DNA of 64,000 nucleotides from Planctomycetota bacterium (GTDB lineage Bacteria; Planctomycetota; UBA1135; GCA-002686595): NCBI GenBank assembly GCA_020638835.1, contig JACKHV010000002.1, positions 124,001 through 188,000 on the forward strand, read 5' to 3'. The notes under the pieces are model-generated. The model saw only the letters and a program-made list of their open reading frames with translations, did not search any database and was not told the DNA's origin. The position numbers and the translations under genes are program-made. Shown here one piece after another: positions 43,013 through 51,626 of the stretch (within the stretch, counting starts at the first letter, position 1; every line of letters starts with the position of its first letter).

Positions 43013-43812
43013 TGGCGAACGAGCAGCAGACGCAGGGCGACGATCGAAGGCAGGTCGTTATCCGCGCCAAGGGGCTCGAGGTCGGCTACGGCAAGACCGT
43101 CGTGCTCACCGGCCTCGAGTTCGAGGTCAGGCGCGGAGAGGTCTTCGTGATCCTCGGCGGCTCGGGGTGCGGCAAGAGCACGCTGCTCAAGAACATGATC
43201 GGTCTCTACGAGCCGCTGGCGGGCGAGATCGAGCTGCAGGGGCGCAACCTGGTGGGCGCGAGCGCCGCCGAGCGTCGGGAGATCCTGCGAGGCATCGGCG
43301 TGACCTACCAGAGCGGTGCGCTCTTCGGGTCGATGACGATCCTGCAGAACGTGCGCCTCGCCTTGCAGGAGTTCACCGATCTGCCGCCCGAGGCGATCGA
43401 CCTGATCGCGCGCATGAAGCTGGGGCTCGTCGGACTGCGCGGATCCGAGGAGAAGCTGCCTGCCGAGCTCTCGGGCGGCATGCGCAAGCGCGCCGCGATC
43501 GCGCGGGCCATGGCGCTCGACCCCGCGATCCTGTTCCTCGACGAACCGCAGGCGGGCTTGGATCCGATCACTTCCGCCGAACTGGACCAGCTGATCTTGA
43601 GCCTCGCTCGCGACCTCGGTATCACCTTCGTGATCGTCACCCACGAGCTGGCCAGCGTCTTCGCCATCGCGGATCGCGTCCTGTTCCTCGACGGCAAGCG
43701 CAAGACCGCTGTCGCCATGGGCAACCCGCACGACCTGAAGCGCAACAGCAAGGACCCGCTCGTGCGCAGCTTCTTCCGGCGAGAAGTCCTCAGCACGGAG
43801 CAACCGGCATGA
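43012..43812 (+). CDS. mlaF: MlaF-type ABC transporter ATPase
   Basis: A 266-residue ATPase with Walker A GGSGCGKST, Q-loop YQSGALF, signature LSGGMRKRAAIARA, Walker B ILFLDEPQAGLDP and switch His in VTHE. The MQ/LSGGM variant and the closing region are typical of Mla/Ttg2A transporters. The start at 43012 overlaps the mlaE stop by one base; open frame farther upstream is shadow of mlaE. Its stop overlaps the next ATG (ATGA). Confidence 0.94.
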   Translation: MANEQQTQGDDRRQVVIRAKGLEVGYGKTVVLTGLEFEVRRGEVFVILGGSGCGKSTLLKNMIGLYEPLAGEIELQGRNLVGASAAERREILRGIGVTYQSGALFGSMTILQNVRLALQEFTDLPPEAIDLIARMKLGLVGLRGSEEKLPAELSGGMRKRAAIARAMALDPAILFLDEPQAGLDPITSAELDQLILSLARDLGITFVIVTHELASVFAIADRVLFLDGKRKTAVAMGNPHDLKRNSKDPLVRSFFRREVLSTEQPA

Positions 43813-44963
43813 AGTCCGAAGAGAACCACTTCAAGATCGGCCTGTTCGTGCTCGGCGCGACCGCGTTGCTCGTGACCGGCACCATCCTGCTGGGGGCGGG
43901 GCACTTGTTCCGCAAGCAGATCGTGATCGAGAGCTACTTCGACGAATCGGTGCAGGGGCTCGAGCGCGGCTCGCCGGTCAAGTTCCAGGGCCTCACGATC
44001 GGAGAGGTCTCGTCGATCGACACGGTCAGCTACCTGTACGACAAGCAACTCTCGGAGTCGCAGCGACTCTCGAACGCGCGCTACGTCGCGGTGACCATGG
44101 CGATCACCTCGTACGAGGCAGTGGGCCTGGAAGCCGCGACGCACGAGGACGAGATCCTGAACGCGGTCGAGCGCGGCTTGCGCTTCCGCCTCGCGAGCAT
44201 CGGCCTGACCGGGACCAAGTTCGTCGAGGCGAGTTTCTTCGACCCCGAGCGGGTGCCTCCGCTCGAGTTCGACTGGACGCCCCGACACCCGTACGTGCCG
44301 AGCGCGCCCGACGCGATCAACAACATCATCGACAACGTCGAGAACATGATGGATCGCTTCGCGGGCTCCGACCTCGAGGGCATCCTGCAGAACCTCGACG
44401 ACACGATCGAGACGACGCGGCATGCGATCGAAGGCCTGAACACGCCCGAGCTCTCGGAGGAGATCCTGGCGCTCGCCACGGAACTGCGCGCGACCACGCA
44501 ACGCGTGAACCAGCTGCTCGGCGACCCCGCGCTCGACAGCGCGCCGGCGGACGCCGCCGCGGTGCTCGCGAGCGCGCGCACGATCAGCGCCGACCTCGAG
44601 GTGCGCCTGCCGTCGATCCTCGAGCGCTTCGACGCCGCCAGCGCGTCGCTGCAGTCCGGGCTCGCGCGGCTCGACTGTTACCTCGGCGACCCCGACACGG
44701 ACGCCGCCGTGGGGGACCTGCAGGCGGTCGCCGCGAACATGCGCACGGCGAGCGAGGAACTGCCCGACACCGTCGTCCAGCTGCGCGCGACGCTGCGTGA
44801 CGTGCAGCGCATGTTCGGCGGCAACGACCAGAGCGTGGAGGAGATTTTCGCGAACCTGCGCATGGTCAGCGCGAACCTCCGCTCGATCACGGAGGAACTG
44901 CGCTCGAACCCCGCGCGCGTCCTCTTCGGCGACCCGCCGCCTCCCGGACCCTCGGAGCGCTGA
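43809..44963 (+). CDS. mlaD: MlaD-type MCE-domain protein
   Basis: A 384-residue protein with an N-terminal membrane anchor (IGLFVLGATALLVTGTILLGAG) and an MCE domain at about 35-150 (YFDESVQGLERGSPVKFQGLTIGEVSSID ... RLASIGLTGTKFVEASFFDP). A long helical tail runs from about 170 to 365 and probably forms part of a hexameric conduit. It is longer than E. coli MlaD (about 180 residues), closer to PqiB/YebT-type or actinobacterial MCE proteins in tail length. Coupled to mlaF. Confidence 0.9.
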   Translation: MKSEENHFKIGLFVLGATALLVTGTILLGAGHLFRKQIVIESYFDESVQGLERGSPVKFQGLTIGEVSSIDTVSYLYDKQLSESQRLSNARYVAVTMAITSYEAVGLEAATHEDEILNAVERGLRFRLASIGLTGTKFVEASFFDPERVPPLEFDWTPRHPYVPSAPDAINNIIDNVENMMDRFAGSDLEGILQNLDDTIETTRHAIEGLNTPELSEEILALATELRATTQRVNQLLGDPALDSAPADAAAVLASARTISADLEVRLPSILERFDAASASLQSGLARLDCYLGDPDTDAAVGDLQAVAANMRTASEELPDTVVQLRATLRDVQRMFGGNDQSVEEIFANLRMVSANLRSITEELRSNPARVLFGDPPPPGPSER

Positions 44964-44966
44964 CCC

Positions 44967-45578
44967 ATGAGCCGACTCTTCGCCCTCTCCCTCTGCCTCG
45001 TCGTCGGTGCCTGCAGCTCGATCTCGAAGGACTATCCGAAGAAGACCTTCTACGCGTTCGAGGTCAGTCGGGGTGAGCGTGTAGGCGCTCCGGACGAGGC
45101 GCCCTTGCTGCTCGTCCAGCGCTTCCGCAGCGGCGCGCTGAGCCAAGGACTCGGGCTCGTGTATCGAACCGCTCCGTCGACCTACGAGGCGGACTACTAC
45201 AGCGAGTTCTTCAGCGAGCCCGAAGACCTGCTCACGCTGACGGTCGCGGCCTGGATGGCCGACAGCGGGATGTTCTCCGCGACGCTCGGCGGCACGACGG
45301 AGGTCGAGCCTGACTTCGTGTTGCAGGGCTCCCTGCGCAACCTCTACGTCGACCAAGTCACCAGGGGGGAGACGCGCGCCGTGATCGAGGTGCAGCTGTT
45401 CCTCACGCGCCGGGAGCGCGCGCGCTCCGCGAGCGTCTGGCACCGGGACTTCCGACGCGAGGAACTCGCGAAGAGCCCCTCCGGCGATGACGTTCTCGAC
45501 GCCTGGAACCGCGGCCTGGCGAGCCTGCTCGCCGAGGCGGAGCAGGAACTCCGCGCGGCCCTTTCCGCCGCGAACTGA
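44967..45578 (+). CDS. pqiC: PqiC-like ABC transport auxiliary lipoprotein
   Basis: A 203-residue lipoprotein (MSRLFALSLCLVVGACSS, Cys16). It fits the ABC_trans_aux (DUF330) family: FYAFEVSRGER, LLLVQRFRSGALSQGLGLVYR, EADYYSEFFSEPEDLLT, and the closing helix RGLASLLAEAEQELRAAL. Such proteins dock MCE complexes to the outer membrane. It ends the four-gene operon, 3 bases after mlaD. Confidence 0.88.
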   Translation: MSRLFALSLCLVVGACSSISKDYPKKTFYAFEVSRGERVGAPDEAPLLLVQRFRSGALSQGLGLVYRTAPSTYEADYYSEFFSEPEDLLTLTVAAWMADSGMFSATLGGTTEVEPDFVLQGSLRNLYVDQVTRGETRAVIEVQLFLTRRERARSASVWHRDFRREELAKSPSGDDVLDAWNRGLASLLAEAEQELRAALSAAN

Positions 45579-45898
45579 GCCGCGGGCCGGGCCCCGCGTC
45601 CCGCCCTCGCGAATCCGCGAGAAAGTCCGCGCTTTGCTTCACGAATCGCGGCGGCCCGCACCTTCAGGGCGTGGTTCTCGCGCACGGGCGGACCGGACGC
45701 GGGATCCGTGGGCGAGCGCATGGTGGCTCATCCCCCCGCGCTCGCACCGAAGATTCGTGACGAGGCGTGCGCCGGTCGGCTCCAGACCGGGCGGTGCACG
45801 CCCCTCGCGATACGGCTTCCTGATTCGCGGAACGTGACCCTCGCAACTCCCGGTCGGAGGGGGTCACGGCGGCCCCTCTGGGAGTGGGCCGTTCGAGG

Positions 45899-45930
45899 GC
45901 GGCGTCGGGCTCTGGGAGTCCCGACGCCGC
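45899..45930 (+). terminator. Stem-loop upstream of the repeats
   Basis: GCGGCGTCGGG (45899-45909) pairs perfectly with CCCGACGCCGC (45920-45930) around a 10-base loop; TCTCCTT follows. It could end read-through from the lipid transport operon or form part of the next gene's leader. Confidence 0.45.
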
Positions 45931-45943
45931 TCTCCTTCGCAAC

Positions 45944-46006
45944 GCGCGAGCGCGCCGAAGGCCGTGCGAACGCGCCGAGAGTCCCGCGCGAGCGCGCCGA
46001 AACTCC
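45944..46006 (+). repeat. Three 21-base tandem direct repeats
   Basis: The 16-base core GCGCGAGCGCGCCGAA occurs at 45944-45959 and 45986-46001. A variant, TGCGAACGCGCCGAGA, lies at 45965-45980. The period is exactly 21 bases (two helical turns), so all copies face the same side of the DNA. They end 53 bases before the ATG at 46054 and may be operator sites. Confidence 0.6.
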
Positions 46007-46053
46007 CGCGCCTTTGTGCAGGACTTCCCCGACCGCGTATGGTTGTCGAGGCC

Positions 46054-48636
46054 ATGACCACGACTCCCTTCCGCCCGCGCGACTTCTTCGCCCGTCTCGG
46101 CTGTGTGATCCTCGGCTCGACCGTCGCCCTCTCCCAAGGGCCGCCCGCCGACGACTCCGGTCCGCCCGACGCAACCCGGCCGGCGACCACCGAGCAACGC
46201 GGCCTGCAGGTCAAGACGGAGGGAGCCTTCGAGGGCTTCACGCTGCTCGCGCCGCTCGGCTCGCGCACGACCTACCTGCTCGATGCGGACGGCGAGATCG
46301 TGCATCGCTGGGAGAGCGAGTACATGCCCGGCAACTCGGTCTACCTGCTGGACGACGGCTCGATCCTGCGCTGTGCGCGCGGCGCCCGGTCGCAGGTCTT
46401 CCGCGGCGGCGGCATGGGCGGTCGCATCCAGCGCATCGCTTGGGACGGCGAGTTGCTCTGGGACTACGTGCTCGCCGACTCGCAGCGCATGCACCACCAC
46501 GACGTCGAACCGCTGCCGAACGGCAACGTGATCGCCATCGCGTGGGAGCACGTCGACGGCCTCGACGCGATCGCCGCCGGGCGCAGTCCCGAGCTGCTGA
46601 AGGAACGTCAGCTGTGGCCCGATTGCTTGCTCGAGATCGAGCCCGACGGCGCCACGGAGGGCAAGATCGTCTGGGAGTGGCACTCCTACGATCACCTGAT
46701 CCAGGACCGCGACCCGGAAGGCCCCGACTACGGCGTCGTCGCCGAACACCCCGAGCGCATCGACGTCAACGGCGACGAGATGCGGCTCGACGAGTCGGAC
46801 ATGGACGAGGAGACGCGGCGTCGGTTGACGGCGCTCGGCTATCTCGGCGGCGACGGGAAGAGCGGCAACGGCGGCGGCGCGGACTGGTTGCACACGAACT
46901 CCGTCGACTGGCACCCCGAGTACGACCTGCTGATGGTCTCGCTCCACAACTGGAACGAGGTCTGGATCATCGACCACTCGACGACGACGGAAGAAGCCAA
47001 GGGCTCGACCGGCGGACGCTGGGGGCGCGGCGGCGATCTGCTCTACCGCTTCGGCAATCCGGTGTCGCACGGCGGCAAGGACCCGACGCAGCAGTTCCTC
47101 TTCCGTCAACACGACGCGCGCTGGATCGAGGCCGGTTCTCCTGGCGCGGGTCACGTCCTGCTCTTCAACAACGGCGACACGGATCGCGCGCGCGCTTGGT
47201 CCACGGTCGACGAGTACGCGCTCCCGTTCGACCCTGAGAAGGGCTTCGCGGCGATCGACGGAACGCCACTGACGCCCGTCTGGTCGTACGGCGCGGACGC
47301 CGAGCCGCGCTTCTTCTCGTCGCGCATCTCGGGTGCGCAGCGACTCCCGAACGGCAACACGCTGATTTGCATCGGCAACGAAGGTCGCGTGCTCGAAGTC
47401 GACGCGAAGGGCGTGATCGCCTGGGACTACCTGAACCCCTTCGGAGATGCGGTGGTCAGCCGCGGGCCGCGTGACGGCGATCCGCCCGCTGGTCGGGGTG
47501 AAGGTCGCGGAGGTCCGCCGCCGCGCGCCGGTGGTCCGGGCGGCCCCGGAGGTCCCGGCGGACCGGGCGGACCGGGCGGCGGCCCGCAGCTCGGTCACGG
47601 CATGTTCCGCGCCGAGCGCCTCGCTCCCGAGCATCGGGGACTCTCGCGCCTCGCCGAGAGCGCGGAGACGCCCGCGACCGAGTCGTCCGGAGCGCACGAA
47701 GAGACGCACGCCGCCGACGACGAGCAGGCGTCCGTCGCTCCCGCGCGCGAGGCGCGGCACATCGCCTGGTACTCCGTCTGGGAGGACGCGCGCCGCGAAG
47801 CGCAGCGTTCCGGCAAGCCGATCCTGCTCGTCTCCGCGGCGCCGCACTGCTCCGGCGTCAGCGGCATGTGGTGACCCGGCAAGCAGGCGATGGACGAGAA
47901 GTACTGGTCCGTCGCCGAGGTCGTGCGCCTCTCCGAATCCTTCGTCTGCGCCCGACTGCTCAGCTACGAGAGCGCCGCGGAGGGCGAGTTCCTGAAATCG
48001 ATCTTCCACGGTCCGAGCGGCGAGCTCGAGAACACGGTCTTCTGCATCCTGGACAGCGACGGTGAGACGCCGCTCGTCAGAGCGGGACGCTCTCCGGACT
48101 TCCTGCTTCCGTCGCGCGCGGGTGAGGCGCGCGACCTCGTCGCTTCGATGGAGCGCGTGCTCGCGAAGCGCCGTTCGCGCGCGGAACCGTCCGCGCCCGC
48201 AGCGCTGCCGCTGGCCGTCGACCTGCGCCGCGCGCTGAACACCGCGGCCTGCGACGGCCTGCCGGTCGTGGCGCTGGTTGCCGACGAGGTTCCCGCCGAA
48301 CTCGCCGCAGCGATCTGGTCGAACCGCCTCGCGGGGGAGGCGGTGTACGTGCGCGTCGACGCCGCAGAGGCGCGAGCGCTCGAGGGCGCGAAGCGCGGCG
48401 ACGCCTTGCTCGTGGTCGAGCCGGACCGCTTCGGGCTGGAAGGGCGCGTCCGCGCTCGAACGGACGACCTGGGCGCGTTCGACGCGGGCTGGCTCCGCAC
48501 CGCGCTCGACTGCTACGCGAGTCCCGCGAAGGAAGCGCGCGAACACGTGCGCAGCGGCCGGCGCGCGGGGGTCGAGTGGGAGACGGAGATCCCCGTCACC
48601 GACTCGCACGTTCCGCCGGGGCGGCGGACTCGTTGA
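46054..48636 (+). CDS. Candidate selenoprotein: arylsulfotransferase-like propeller fused to thioredoxin-like domains
   Basis: ATG 46054 opens an exported protein with a signal segment (about 8-29). An arylsulfotransferase (ASST)-type propeller follows (FEGFTLLAPLGSRTTYLLDA, SVYLLDDGSILRC, HHHDVEPLPNGNVIAIAWEH, LPNGNTLICIGNEGRVLEVD). Then come a GGPGG-rich linker and a thioredoxin-like segment: GKPILLVSAAPHCSGVSGMW, TGA at 47872 (codon 607), then PGKQAMDEKYW. The same frame continues through FVCARLLSYESAAEGEF and ELENTVFCILDSDGE, the expected next strands, and a second weaker repeat, to a stop at 48636 (860 codons). A SECIS-like hairpin follows the TGA. Alternatives are a nonsense mutation splitting the gene, or a second start at 47890. 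The end overlaps the convergent glycosyltransferase gene by 41 bases. Confidence 0.6.
47875..47916 (+). other. Candidate bacterial SECIS element
   Basis: Directly after the TGA at 47872-47874, GGCGATGGAC (47886-47895) pairs with GTCCGTCGCC (47907-47916): ten pairs, one of them G-U. The 11-base loop begins 21 nt after the TGA and its first base is G. Distance, stem length and loop fit the bacterial SECIS model, and the distance is the same as at the other candidate. Confidence 0.5.
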
Positions 48637-50353
48637 CCGCGGCGTCGGCGCGACGGATCAACCACTCGCGGACGAGCAGCAGGTCCATCTCGCCGCGCAG
48701 GATCATCGCGCGCAGTTGTTCGCCGTTGTGCCGCGTGCGGATGTCGAGGCGGCTGCCGAGCGTCATGCAATTCGAGTAGCTCCGCGCGGGATCGGCGCCC
48801 TCCGGCAGGACGACCCCGACGATCCCGCCGTTCGCGAGCTGTTCGTCGATCGCGGCGACGGCGTCGGGCGGCAGGTCGAGGCCGTGCACCTGGTATCCGC
48901 GCACGGAGCCGGGCTCGAGCAGGAAGCGGTAGCGCTCGTGCTTGCGCAGGTGGTTCGAGGGCATCAACAGGTCCGCGCCGCGCGTGGCGGCGATCGCCGC
49001 GTCGTCGTAGCGACCGAGCGGACCTTCGAGCGGCCGGAGCGCCAGCGTCAGAGCCAGGTAGACCGCGAAGCACAGCGGCACGATCGCGACGCGCGCCGAC
49101 TCCGCGGAGCGCAGCGCGCGCCACGCGAACCACGCGCCTCCGACGAGCGTCGGCCAGAGCAGCAACGGGAAGCCGAAGCCCAGCACGCCGGACGTCTGCA
49201 CGCGCAGCGCGAGCACCGCGCCGAGTGTGAACACGACCAGCAGCGGGATCGCCGCGGCGCGCAACCACGCGCCCGACAGCTCGTTCCAGCGCAGCGCGAG
49301 CAACGCGGCCAGGACGGGCACGCCGCTCATCGCGTAGCTCGCGGAGCGCTGGCTCGGGACGCTGAAGGCGACCAGGTAGGCGAGCACGAAGGTCCAGCCG
49401 AGCCGCTCGGCGAGCGTCAGCCGGCGACGTTCCTTCCACGAGAGGCGCACGAGCGCCAGCAGCGGAAGGGCGAGCAGCGCCGTGTTCGCCAGCGGGCCGG
49501 TCCACAGGCCGATCAAGCTGTGCGGTCCACTGAACAAGCCGCGCAGGTAGCCGTGCTCGTCGACCTTCCCCGCGTTCTCACCGCGCACGAAGGTGTTCCA
49601 GACCTCCGCGGGGTTCGGGTCGAGTGCGAACCACAGGGAGAAGATCGCGAGCCCGAGCAGCGCGACGTACACGATGCGCGGCACGTCGCGCTTCAAGAAG
49701 GCGCAGACCGCGCAGTCGCGCTCGTGGAACGACCACGCGGCGAGGAACAGGCAGTAGGGGACGACGAGCGCGAAGGAGCGGTAGAGCGTGATCACGCCGA
49801 GGATCACGCCCAGCGCCGTCCACGTGAGGAACTCGCGGCCGCGCGTCGAGCGGTCGAAGCGCGCGACGATCGAGAAGGCGAGGAAGGTCCAGAAGACCTC
49901 CGGCGGGTTGGTCAGGTAGGCGCGCCCGTAGCGGAAGGTCGAGAAGCAGGCGAGGAACACCAGCGCGCCGAAGATCGCCGTCGTGCGGTCGCGCTGCTCG
50001 CGGAACACGAAGCGCGCGACGAGGCCCGCGGTCGCGAGGCTGTAGAGCACGCTCACCAGCCGATAGCCGAACAGCGACTCGCCGAGCAGCTTCACGGAGA
50101 CGATGCCTTGCCAGAACAAGAGCGGCGGCTTCGTGCTCCACGGACCCTCGTCGGTCGAGAGCGGAAGCCACCCGGGCTGCAGCGCCGTGACGCGCGCGAG
50201 CTGCAGGTAGTTCGACTCGTCGCCGATGTTGACGTTGTACATCCCGCCCAGCTGGAAGAAGTACAGCAGGCAGACGGCGGCGAGGAGCAGCGCCCAGCGC
50301 CGATACGGGCCGAGTGCGGATCCTGTCGGAGACGACTTCTCGGTGGGCTCCAT
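48596..50353 (-). CDS. ArnT/PMT-like (GT39-type) membrane glycosyltransferase
   Basis: A 585-residue protein with about a dozen membrane segments. The first outer loop has GDESNYLQLARV, where the DE pair matches the catalytic acidic residues of ArnT/PMT enzymes, followed by GPWSTKPPLLFWQGIVSVKLLGESLFGYR. Such enzymes transfer sugars from polyprenyl-phosphate donors to lipid A, proteins or glycans. The acceptor cannot be told. The C-terminal 130 residues are soluble. The K+ channel gene lies upstream on the same strand with a 47-base gap. Confidence 0.87.
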   Translation of the reverse strand: MEPTEKSSPTGSALGPYRRWALLLAAVCLLYFFQLGGMYNVNIGDESNYLQLARVTALQPGWLPLSTDEGPWSTKPPLLFWQGIVSVKLLGESLFGYRLVSVLYSLATAGLVARFVFREQRDRTTAIFGALVFLACFSTFRYGRAYLTNPPEVFWTFLAFSIVARFDRSTRGREFLTWTALGVILGVITLYRSFALVVPYCLFLAAWSFHERDCAVCAFLKRDVPRIVYVALLGLAIFSLWFALDPNPAEVWNTFVRGENAGKVDEHGYLRGLFSGPHSLIGLWTGPLANTALLALPLLALVRLSWKERRRLTLAERLGWTFVLAYLVAFSVPSQRSASYAMSGVPVLAALLALRWNELSGAWLRAAAIPLLVVFTLGAVLALRVQTSGVLGFGFPLLLWPTLVGGAWFAWRALRSAESARVAIVPLCFAVYLALTLALRPLEGPLGRYDDAAIAATRGADLLMPSNHLRKHERYRFLLEPGSVRGYQVHGLDLPPDAVAAIDEQLANGGIVGVVLPEGADPARSYSNCMTLGSRLDIRTRHNGEQLRAMILRGEMDLLLVREWLIRRADAAVNESAAPAERASR

Positions 50354-50400
50354 GACGGTGCCGGCGGAGGTTGCCAGCGCCCGTCGAGCGGATCAAGCGC

Positions 50401-51546
50401 CTAGGACGCGCTCTGGCGCGTGGACTCGGCCGAGTCGAGCTCGACCTCGTGTGCGACGCTCGCGGGGAGCGCGGCGGGGAACTGGTCGGGATCGAGCGGA
50501 TCGTGCTCCTGCACGCTCGGGTGCACGTTCGCCTCGTCGCGCATCCAGCGGATCTGGTCGGGATCGCCGGCGACGATCAGCAGGTCCCCCGCCTGCAGGG
50601 TCATCGTGCCGCGCGGCGGCGTGAACGGAGGCTCGCCCGCGCGCTCGAGCGTGACGAACGAGATGCGCGAGGCGTCGGTCCGGCCGCAGTCGGCGAGTGT
50701 GCGACCGATCAACGGCGACTCGGCGCCGATCGCGATCTCCGCCAAGCCCACCTCGCTCTCCGCGCGCACCGAGGCCGCGAGGAACTCGGCGACGCGGGGT
50801 CGCGTGATCGCGTTCGCGATCTCGATCCCGCCGAGGTGGAAGGGCGCGACCGTGCGCGTCGCGCCGGCGAGCCGCAGCTTGCGAATCTCCTCGGGTCGCT
50901 CCGCGCGCGCGATGATCGTGATGTCGCTGCGCAGCTGCCGTGCGCTGAGCGTCGCGACGATGTTCTCGCTCTCGCGGTCCGTCGCGCAGACCATGTGGGT
51001 CGCGCGCTCGATGCCCGCTTCCTTCAGCACTTCGTCCTCGGTGGCGCAGCCCTGCACGACGGCGTAGCCCAACTCGAGTGCGCGCGTCGCAGCGGCGACG
51101 TCGACTTCGATCACGACGAAGGCCTTGCCCGTGACGACGAGCTCTTCGCAGATCGTGCGACCCATGCGACCGAAGCCGCAGACGATGACGTGTTCGTCGA
51201 GCTTGTTGATTCGTGAGTGCATGCGTCGCTTCCAGGCGAACTGATTGGCGACCATGGTCTGGACGACCAGGGCGAAGGTGTACGATGCCGTGCCGATGCC
51301 GCCGACGAGCAGCAGGATGGCGAAGCGCTCTCCCGCGTCCGAGATGCCCTCGTCGCCGTAGCCGACGGTCGTCACCGTGATCAAGGTGAAGAAGAAGGCG
51401 CGCCAGAAGTCCCAGCCTTCGATCCACATCAGGCCGCAGACGCCGATCGAGAGGATCCCGAACAGCGCGGTCAGCGCCCGGACGAGACGACGGCGGTGCT
51501 CGCCCGGGATCTCGGGCGGGTGGGAGTACTGGTGCTCGGGCGGCAT
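50401..51546 (-). CDS. Two-helix potassium channel with RCK (TrkA-N/TrkA-C) domains
   Basis: A 381-residue protein. Two membrane helices flank the pore loop with selectivity filter TVGYGD (LITVTTVGYGDEG, about residue 60). An RCK/TrkA-N domain follows at about 115-235 (HVIVCGFGRMGRTICEELV, nucleotide-binding GxGxxG-like), and a TrkA-C domain at about 255-345 (AIGAESPLIGRTLADCGRTD ... LQAGDLLIVAGDPDQI). It forms a ligand-gated K+ channel, tetrameric by family. No ribosome binding site precedes the ATG; a small TGGGACC/GGTCCCA hairpin lies at 51555-51571. Confidence 0.92.
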   Translation of the reverse strand: MPPEHQYSHPPEIPGEHRRRLVRALTALFGILSIGVCGLMWIEGWDFWRAFFFTLITVTTVGYGDEGISDAGERFAILLLVGGIGTASYTFALVVQTMVANQFAWKRRMHSRINKLDEHVIVCGFGRMGRTICEELVVTGKAFVVIEVDVAAATRALELGYAVVQGCATEDEVLKEAGIERATHMVCATDRESENIVATLSARQLRSDITIIARAERPEEIRKLRLAGATRTVAPFHLGGIEIANAITRPRVAEFLAASVRAESEVGLAEIAIGAESPLIGRTLADCGRTDASRISFVTLERAGEPPFTPPRGTMTLQAGDLLIVAGDPDQIRWMRDEANVHPSVQEHDPLDPDQFPAALPASVAHEVELDSAESTRQSAS

Positions 51547-51626
51547 GGGGCGTGTGGGACCAGCGGTCCCATCGGCGGCCTCCCCGAGCGAACTGGAGCC
51601 GAAGGCGAGACTCGGTCGCCGTCGGC

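Larger units (their letters stand above)
45579..46053. other. Regulatory intergenic region upstream of the propeller/thioredoxin gene
   Basis: A 475-base region. It contains repeated GATTCGCG-like motifs on both strands (near 45607, 45640, 45751 and 45831), including TCGCG-AATC-CGCGA at 45607-45620. The hairpin at 45899-45930 and the 21-base tandem repeats at 45944-46006 are listed separately. No protein-coding frame is convincing. Confidence 0.45.

Noticed and set aside
47510..47585. GGCCCCGGAGGT-type repeats as a possible CRISPR or mobile repeat
   Set aside because: They encode the GGPGG linker between the propeller and thioredoxin-like domains and vary at codon third bases as coding repeats do.
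45664..48609. 981-codon reverse frame over the propeller/thioredoxin gene
   Set aside because: The forward strand has the ASST and thioredoxin motifs; the reverse product has only compositional repeats. Such frames are common opposite GC-rich genes.
47890..48636. Separate gene starting at ATG 47890 downstream of the TGA
   Set aside because: No ribosome binding site precedes it and the thioredoxin-like fold would lack its first strand and helix. It stays possible if the TGA is a true stop.
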